From contig JASANG010004020.1 in assembly GCA_030248215.1 (NCBI GenBank), positions 62,001 through 126,000 on the forward strand: DNA of 64,000 nt, given 5' to 3'. Position 1 is the stretch's first letter, and every line of letters begins with the position of its first letter. This document shows, piece by piece, positions 57,801-64,000 of this stretch. Both the position numbers and the translations under genes were made by a program. Origin of the DNA: Enoplolaimus lenunculus. Taxonomy: Eukaryota; Nematoda; Enoplea; Enoplida; Thoracostomopsidae. Below the pieces are notes generated by a model. That model made no database searches. It saw nothing but the letters and a program-made list of their open reading frames with translations, and was not told the origin of the DNA.

Positions 57801-59417
57801 AGTAAAATTTTGCATAATTGTCCTAAATTTATCTATTTAGCGCGTTTCGATTGACTATTGTCACAATTTTCATGAAATTCCCGAAATTTGGCAGAAAATC
57901 GGCGTGAAACAAACAACTCAACAACATTTTGCAGATATTGGCTAAAATGAGCTAATTAACCATCATTTTTACTATTTGATTTCGCCTCAGCTCCGGCTCC
58001 GACTCCAGCAAGTTTCGTTGATCTCCGGCTCCGGTATTTTTGACCTCCGGCTGCACCCTGGCGTGTACCATAATGAAAAATTGAGATATATACGTGATTT
58101 TTAACAATAATGTTGAGCATAAAAATATCAGAATTTTCGGTATTTTATATTTACGGAAACGGACAATAAGTTTTATCGAAAACGGATATTCAGTTACCTC
58201 TTGGGCCCATGTTACTATAAAGGCCGTCCCAATTTCCCGGGACACAAATATACCCGGAGTGCACACTTATGCGCTCCTGTTTATAAATGCACAGGCAGAT
58301 ATATTTACGTATGTCCCAATTGTCCCATCTGTCCGAACTGTCATATTTGTCCCAACTGTCCATCTGTCCCAAGTGTTCCATCTGTCCCAAGTGTTCCATC
58401 TGTCCCGCTGTTCCAACTGTACCGCTGTCCCAATTATATTTTTTGAACGTATATACTCCTGGTACATTGCTGTCCCGGGAAAATGGGACGGGTACTCCTG
58501 GTACATTTCAGTCCCGGGGAAATGGGGCGGCCTTTAAAGTAACATTGGCCACATCTTGCATTTTACTAAAGCTTTATACAAAATTTTCAGCGTTTTATAA
58601 CAACTTAAACTGCGCCATTTCTGTCGCTGCGAATACATACGACCAGCTGTTAAGCTGCTATTTGGAGTTACGAAAGCAAATGGAGTTGCAGCCGGTTAGG
58701 ACGTGCGAGTAAGTACGATTTTGCAGCCTCAAAATTTTTGTTTATACTTTATTCAGATTTGACAAATATATTTTTTTGCAATAGTAGTCTACTTATCGTT
58801 CAAATTTATGCCTAAAGTATTGTTTGATAAAGAAGCATGATTGCAAATTGTATTTAGTTCAAAAGTTTTTCTTACGTATTATTGCCTCAGTGCCGTAGAA
58901 CATTTCGTACACTGCAAAAAATGGTGAGTCAAATTTACTCTCTCCGAAATAGGTTCTACGGGACTACACAAACTGAGTCAAATTCGACTCCTCCAGAGTC
59001 AAACGTGCGACGCACTGAGCCGAATTTGACTCTGGCGGAGTCGAATTTGATTCAGTTTGCGTAGTCCCGTAGAGCCTGTTTCGAAGAGTCAATTTGACTC
59101 ACCATTTTTTGCAGTGTAGACAAAGATAGTTGCCCAGGTGTGGACCGGATGAAAACATTTATTGAGCCTTTCAGAACTTATCCAGATTCATGGCACAATA
59201 GCTCATGCATAAGAATCATCATCTTCAATCAAACCACGCATAACATTGATTATTATCTAAATATGTAATATTTCGTTTCAGGTTCGCGAAAAACTTTCTA
59301 AAGTGTTTTCGAACGCAATTTGCAGTCTGCAACGACGATGTTATTACCGCAAGTTGTAAAACTGCAGTTGTAGGTTTAGGTGTAATTGCTCCAACCTGTA
59401 TGAGTTTGAATTGCTGA
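54851..59417 (+). CDS. Cysteine-rich, probably secreted protein (first exon missing)
   Basis: Exons: about 54851-55109, 56528-56682, 58591-58708, 59282-59417, with phases 2, 1, 2 matching at each junction; stop TGA. The N-terminal part contains a signal-like hydrophobic run (WLFLLFLVASASMI) leading to YCDAVCDVNHLKSC. No in-frame ATG precedes it, so a short upstream exon is expected (acceptor GGTGTTAG or TTCAAG). An internal ATG at 54931 is the only alternative. Mature phrases: YIMICANGDNFYNCMGDQ, RTDCENVEAF, IDYICTAGFDAFYNNLNC, LLSCYLELRKQ, NFLKCFRTQFAVC, PTCMSLNC. About fifteen cysteines are spread evenly through about 215 residues. The spacing recalls nematode secreted DUF19 (T20D4.11-like) proteins, but this is not certain. 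Introns carry a CCGGAG element, a minisatellite-bearing inverted-repeat element and a palindromic MITE. Confidence 0.65.
55155..55320. repeat. Short array of the GGGTCGG minisatellite in an intron
   Basis: About four units of CGGTTGGGACAG...AGCTTCGAGCTT type, related to the array at 318-1310. It begins just after the donor at 55110. Confidence 0.6.
56935..57005. repeat. CCGGAG-family fragment
   Basis: CTCCGGCAG, ATCTCCGGCTCCCGTAG and GCCGGCGGTTCCGG without clear ends. A decayed piece of the family seen complete at 57734. Confidence 0.45.
57734..58060. mobile_element. CCGGAG-type inverted-repeat element, complete copy
   Basis: Left CAGGGTACAAC, right GGCTGCACCCTG. TCTGCCTCCGGCTCAG and GCCGGAGGTTTCGG near the left face CAGCTCCGGCTCCGACTCC and GACCTCCGGC near the right. 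AT-rich centre. It lies in an intron of the cysteine-rich gene. Confidence 0.75.
58204..58550. mobile_element. Inverted-repeat element carrying a TGTCCCA minisatellite
   Basis: GGCCCATGTTACTATAAAGG at the left matches the inverse of the right end (CCTTTAAAGTAACATTGGCC). The match continues for about 55 bp through CCCGGGA and CCGGAGT-like text. Between the ends, at 58310-58440, are about twelve units of CATCTGTCCCAA type. It lies in an intron of the cysteine-rich gene, 40 bp before an exon. Confidence 0.8.
58910..59116. mobile_element. Palindromic MITE, CACTGCAAAAAATGG ends, TA-flanked
   Basis: CACTGCAAAAAATGGTGAGT at the left and ACTCACCATTTTTTGCAGTG at the right are perfect inverses, flanked by TA on both sides. 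Most of the body folds back too. TA flanks suggest mobilisation by a Tc1/mariner-like enzyme (inference). Confidence 0.85.
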
Positions 59418-59551
59418 AAAAGAAAATTTTGCCATAGTTCAGGCTGTTTCGCCACCGAATTTTTGTATTTTTATAAAATTTATGTCTTTCAGTGACTTTG
59501 TTTGCGACCATGTGAGAATTTTTAATTGCCGAGAGTTTTGTGTCCATTTAA

Positions 59552-59693
59552 AGGTCAGGGGCAGAACGTTTTTCTGTGGCATTGCAATAGAGTACGCTTA
59601 AGTACACTTTAGACAAAATTTTTTGCTTAGGCTATAAATATGGTTATTGGTCATACTACATAGTACTGTTACGGCCCAGTTCTATACATTGGA
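59552..59693. mobile_element. TTAGGC-cored MITE, decayed core
   Basis: CCATTTAAAGGTCAGGGGCA at the left and TTACGGCCCAGTTCTATAC at the right are in place. The core keeps only one TTGCTTAGGC. It shows what the family looks like with the array lost. Confidence 0.7.
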
Positions 59694-59799
59694 CAATTTT
59701 TGGTACAAGTATAACTGCAAAGTTGCAAATTCGTTTACATTATAAATTCCTGCTTTAGTAAATTCTAAGTTTAAGCGGTACCATATAGAGTCCTTCACG

Positions 59800-59868
59800 A
59801 AAATTTTGTTGCGGATGACGTGCAATTTACCGTATCGCTGCTCTAACCATTGAGCTACGCAGCCATGC
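59800..59868 (-). repeat. tRNA-like segment
   Basis: On the minus strand GGCTGCGTAGCTCAATGG followed by TTAGAGCAGCG is a very good tRNA 5' half with an A box. A matching 3' half and B box were not found, so this is a tRNA pseudogene or SINE head rather than a working tRNA. Confidence 0.5.
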
Positions 59869-60702
59869 AAACTTTTCGTTACAACGGCTCTATATACAGT
59901 GAGTTTGGTTCTACACGATACGTATATGAATATCTCGCGAAACCGGACGAACTGGACTGGAGAGTGACTTACTTTTCCCAACCACTGCCACTAAGTAATT
60001 CTAAATTATATTAGCAATTACCGAAACAGTCTAAAACAATAATTAACAACTTACATAGTTTATTTTAAATTTAACAAGGCAAAGGCGTAAAATTAACGAA
60101 TATAGAAATATATACCAGCAACTGTTAAAGGCGTTAACGTCATACCACATATTGTGAAGCAAACTGTGCACAAATGCGAGCTGTCTACATCATACGAATG
60201 GATATGCAGTACACTTAGTCACTGCGTTATGAAATGAGAAGACAATGCCAAATTAAAAACGCTTATTTACCAACAAAAACAACTCAATCAGGCACATAGC
60301 TTATTCCACTTTGTGAACCTGTTCATAACTATTTCGCCACAATCAGTTGGAGCAGACACTAAAGTTATAATAGAGTTATAGACTATGCCAGCTGTAATTT
60401 ATCGATACGCAACGTGGTTGGTCCAGGCCTTTCGAAAAAAATCAAATTAGAAGCAGCGAAGCAATAGCATCATTCGAAAATTAAGCAAATATTTCAAACC
60501 CAACTTCCACGACACGAAAATCAACGTATATTAAAATACCGTCCGCGAAACTATTTATTGTTCAATGCACATTTGTGGATATTTGTGCACATATAATTTT
60601 GAACGAAGTAACGTATCCCCCTGATAATTGGTAGCCGTTTCTAGCGTAAACCTTATCAATTCCTCAACCAAACATATTTATGTAAATTATAAGCACGGCA
60701 GC

Positions 60703-60865
60703 CCATGTATTGAGCATGTCAGGAACGTTTTCCTGCGGGGCTGTAATAATGTAAGCTCAAGCTTAGACTACTTTTTGGCTTAGGCTTAGGTATAAGCTCA
60801 ACTTTAAACTTAGGTTTAGGAATATGCTTATACTACTGTTCTGGCCCTGTTCTATACACGGGCCA
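60703..60865. mobile_element. TTAGGC-cored MITE copy
   Basis: CCATGTATTGAGCATGTCAGG at the left (slightly altered), CTGGCCCTGTTCTATACACG at the right, with GGCTTAGGCTTAGG between. Confidence 0.7.
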
Positions 60866-61136
60866 GCAGAGCAATCAAAAATGGCACAAATGTTGCGAAA
60901 AGATAAATAAAACGACAGCATTGGCACAAAGCAAGAAGGCTTACATTATTGATCAGGACAGATTAGAATAATTCATAAAAACAACTTGGGTGTGCTAAAA
61001 TAGTGAGCGATCCTGAAATTCCAAATTAGTCAAAGTAGCAATAGGATTAAAGTTATTACAACGTGTACAGAATACCAATATAGTTTCAATATGTTACTTG
61101 TTAAGCACTCTGTATTCAAAATAAAATCGTCACTCA

Positions 61137-61606
61137 CAGGTGCAACTGGAATTCCGGTTCCGGCATTTTTCACCTTCCGGTTCCGGTAAATTTTTACCGG
61201 ATTTAAAAATTCCGGTGTTATAATTTGACCGTTTTCTTAACTTTGCAAATATTTAAGAATCTCTTTTGAAAGCCCCTTGTGCTTCTAGTGTTTTTGAATT
61301 GCTTGTTCATGCAATGGTTATTGTTGTGGACAAAAGCATTTTACTGGAAATGTATATATAAATCTTGACAATCACCTAATATAAGCCATTGATGGTGGAT
61401 TTCACTTCAGTCGATGATGAAAATCTAAAATACAACTAAAACAAATACCTATGTTCGACTGAAGTTATTTCACAAATAACAGAGCAAAAATAAGATTAAA
61501 ATGAAATTTTTGGTGAAATGCATTTTTCACTTTCCGGTTCCGGTTCCGTTTCCGGTAAAATTTTCAAATTCCGGTTCCGGTAAATAATAATTCCGGCTGC
61601 ACCCAG
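61137..61606. mobile_element. CCGGAA-type inverted-repeat element, longest copy
   Basis: CAGGTGCAACTGG at the left and CCGGCTGCACCCAGG at the right. ATTCCGGTTCCGG-type tracts sit at both ends and an AT-rich stretch in the centre. Confidence 0.75.
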
Positions 61607-62496
61607 GTCACACAGTAAACAACTGGAACTCAAAACGGCTATTTTGCACAGAATGCAAAAAACTAAAGCAATAAACTGATTTTAAAGCAACTGAACCAAA
61701 GAAATATAACTGCCAGCGCCAGGCCTTCATTAAAATAAAACATCCCAATCAGACTGATACGCAATGATATTTTTCTGAAACGTGGCAAAATTTCTGTTCG
61801 TTTAAAACAGTCTGTTGCCCATTTTTAACGTACACTCATGTGGCGTATTTTACAAGCATGGTAACATTGCAAAATAATTTCACGTTTTTTACATACAAAC
61901 TTAAGTTTTTAGCTAAAATTTAGCTAAAACGGGACGGATGAGTAAACGAAGAGAAAAACGGTATACACATACGTATGTACAGTTTTTCAAGTCTTTATTG
62001 CAATAATAAAAACTAGAAATTACTTGCAACTGGTATTTCAAAAGATCCATCTTCATTAAAATCCATAGTAAATTTTTCATTGTCTTAGTATTTCTACCAA
62101 TCAAACTGTCTATTCGAACTTTTGCTCCACAATATTACGTGTGTGACTGCTTGATTTAAGAATCAGTGCATTGAATTCTTAACGATTTCTCTTCAATTAT
62201 AGTATTTTTTCTTTTTGGTATCAGATGTGGGACAGGGTAACATCACAACGATGATTATTGAAAATTGCATAACATGCAGAAAAAATCCTTGATTGCCATA
62301 AAATCAAATTATCACTTTTCGTTGCAATCTGTCATATATATTATATTTGGATACAAAAATTCTTAACACGAAACTAACAATACTTTTCATTACAACGTGC
62401 GGGTCATTTTGGCTACAATTATATCCATCCTATGATCGCCACAAAAGACAGAATAACAAAACAATATTAATGTTAACAAATTAATTAATTAATTAA

Positions 62497-63855
62497 TTAC
62501 GTATATGTCTCTGACATTATTTTTATAATGAGACTAGTCCAGCCAGTAAATGGGTGACATCCTTCACCAGCACCTGATTCATCATTATAGTGTTCCCATA
62601 GAAATCCAGTAGATGCATACTGTCGCATAACATTGGACACCAAGTTTGCTCGCAACCGAGCATAAACATCGAAAGCCAGGTCTCGTTGCGGTCCAGCAAT
62701 GTTTGAATAGTGATACAACGCTCGACATACCAAATAATTGATATTGATCCAAATAGAACCACGCCAGTACGGCGGATCATGCTGGGTGTTTGACTGATTA
62801 TAAATAGGTGATGTTTTTGACAGAGATCTGAGCCCGTACGGCGTCCATAATAAATCAGGATTGGTCATGTCGCGCAAAATAACTGCTAAATGTTCTGAGT
62901 CTGGTGGCAGAAGTTTCATTAAAAACGGAAACAAACTCACGTAACCATAAGTATCAGATACGAGGCGTTCTTTAGGTGGTGTGCGCTCAACTCTGACAAG
63001 ATCAGGCTCCGAAATAAACGGCGTTTGTGAACCTCCATGAGCTGGAACAGGCGGCCTCTCAAGCTTCACATTGCGCGTATGAAGGCCATAATCGCAGTAC
63101 CTGTAATATAATCATTTAGGTAAATAAATGCACTTAGTCCAAACAGACGATCGATATTTCTGATGCATGTTATGAATCGTTGACTAATAAATTTTGGGAC
63201 AAAAAATTCCACGGCTCTCACGGTTATTACAAATAAGTTCACACTGACTTTGATTGCTTCAATTACAGGTAGGATTTTTTGCTGAATAGGAATAAAGTAG
63301 TTAAGTTTCAAAATATAAAGAAACTTGCAGCGTTAATGGCTAATACAACGGCTGGGTTTCAGAAATCTAACTGAAGTATTTACTTACGTTATATTTCATT
63401 AAGTGGCAGATACAAGTAAATAATTAGCTTTTCCAACAGAAACAGGTACGTGACAAATGTGAGCCATTGTCGTTACAAGAAAGTAATAGTTTCAAATTTA
63501 ACAGCGACCTTTAAGTATTTCTTAATTTAAGTAAGTTTTTAAAAACGACAAACAGATTAAGTAATCACTTAGCCCCCCGCACTTAAGTACTAAGTCATAC
63601 TTATGTAGCGTTTCAGATACTCAACCAATATTTAATAACAATACCGTTTAGTTTTTTCACTCCAGTGAAATTTATCAATATGCTTGATATCGCTGAGAAA
63701 AAGGTTCGTTTCCTGGAAATAACTGGCATCTTCAGACTGCTTTGTTGCTTGCGCTAAATGTGTCATTAACCTAGATGCAACAGCCATCCAACATAACAAA
63801 TCCAAATGATATTCATCATCAGTCGGATGGGATGCACGCGGATAGTCGTCAAAGC
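62497..63855 (-). CDS. MOGS: Mannosyl-oligosaccharide glucosidase (glucosidase I), C-terminal part
   Basis: Two minus-strand exons, 63855-63645 and 62497-63100 (high coordinate first in transcription). Phases match: the split codon restores Arg in KTKRYCDYGLHTRN. About 270 C-terminal residues are present; the rest lies beyond the window. GH63 glucosidase I removes the outermost alpha-1,2 glucose of Glc3Man9GlcNAc2 in the ER. Family motifs seen: GFDDYPRASHP (contains the catalytic Asp region), YGYVSLFPFLMKLL, WTPYGLRSLSK, QHDPPYWRGSIWININYL, GFLWEHYND (Glu of the catalytic pair) and HPFTGWTSL near the C-terminus. The catalytic residue assignment follows family knowledge. The order and spacing match animal and yeast enzymes, and nothing is missing in this part. 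Confidence 0.96.
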
Positions 63856-64000
63856 CTAAATATCAACAAACTGAAAATGTGCATAAAAAATTCAATAATA
63901 AGCCGACATGCAAAGTAGTACAGTGTCTTGGTTATGTGCTGCAACAAAAAACAAATTGTTACATATGTTTTTTTCGTTCTGACAAAATACATTTTCCATT

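Larger units (their letters stand above)
59420..62496. other. Intergenic, repeats only
   Basis: Between the cysteine-rich gene and the glucosidase stop only repeats are seen: two TTAGGC-cored MITEs, one CCGGAA element, one tRNA-like piece and an ATTA run near 62480-62500. No coding exon could be supported on either strand. Confidence 0.5.

Noticed and set aside
58201-58446. Frame with many CPNC units, metallothionein-like
   Set aside because: It simply translates the TGTCCCA minisatellite inside an inverted-repeat element; all frames stay open for the same reason.
59682-59981. 99-codon minus-strand frame
   Set aside because: It runs through a MITE end and the tRNA-like segment.
1-64000. CRISPR arrays, bacterial operons, riboswitches
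   Set aside because: Introns, cuticle collagen and ER glucosidase show the DNA is eukaryotic; the tandem repeats lack spacer structure.

Overview
This window is eukaryotic nuclear DNA, very probably from a nematode. Three observations point there: a five-exon cuticle collagen of the nematode type (membrane-anchored N-terminal domain, RxxR site, short Gly-X-Y blocks bounded by cysteines); many interstitial runs of TTAGGC, the nematode telomere hexamer; and long AT-rich, repeat-filled introns. The repeat density and gene spacing suggest a large, repeat-rich genome such as an enoplean or mermithid, but that is inference. Gene models below were built by matching splice sites, intron phase and protein motifs by eye.

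Layout. About 1-18.6 kb is mostly repeats: inverted-repeat (MITE-like) elements, a GGGTCGG-type minisatellite and tRNA-like repeats. It also holds two orphan exon candidates on the minus strand near 13.1 and 15.4 kb. At 18667-28643 (+) lies a five-exon gene for a 2259-residue C2H2 zinc-finger protein of the ZNF423/ZNF521 (Oaz) family. At 28985-30982 (-) is the 3' part of an unrecognised gene, rebuilt from four phase-compatible exons. At 32102-34256 (+) is a three-exon gene for a putative secreted peptide precursor with dibasic sites. At 35525-38923 (-) is the collagen. At 41429-52159 (-) is a complete 14-exon triokinase/dihydroxyacetone kinase (597 residues). At about 54851-59417 (+) is a cysteine-rich, probably secreted protein (four exons found, first exon missing). 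At 62497-63855 (-) are the last two exons of mannosyl-oligosaccharide glucosidase (GH63), whose 5' part lies beyond the window.

The genes have unrelated jobs: transcription control, cuticle structure, triose metabolism, ER N-glycan trimming and secreted products. Nothing resembles an operon. The most striking non-genic signal is a family of at least a dozen short inverted-repeat elements whose interior is built from degenerate TTAGGC arrays. One copy is expanded into a 53-bp minisatellite. At least eight further repeat families recur within these 64 kb. No transposase, reverse transcriptase or viral gene was seen.
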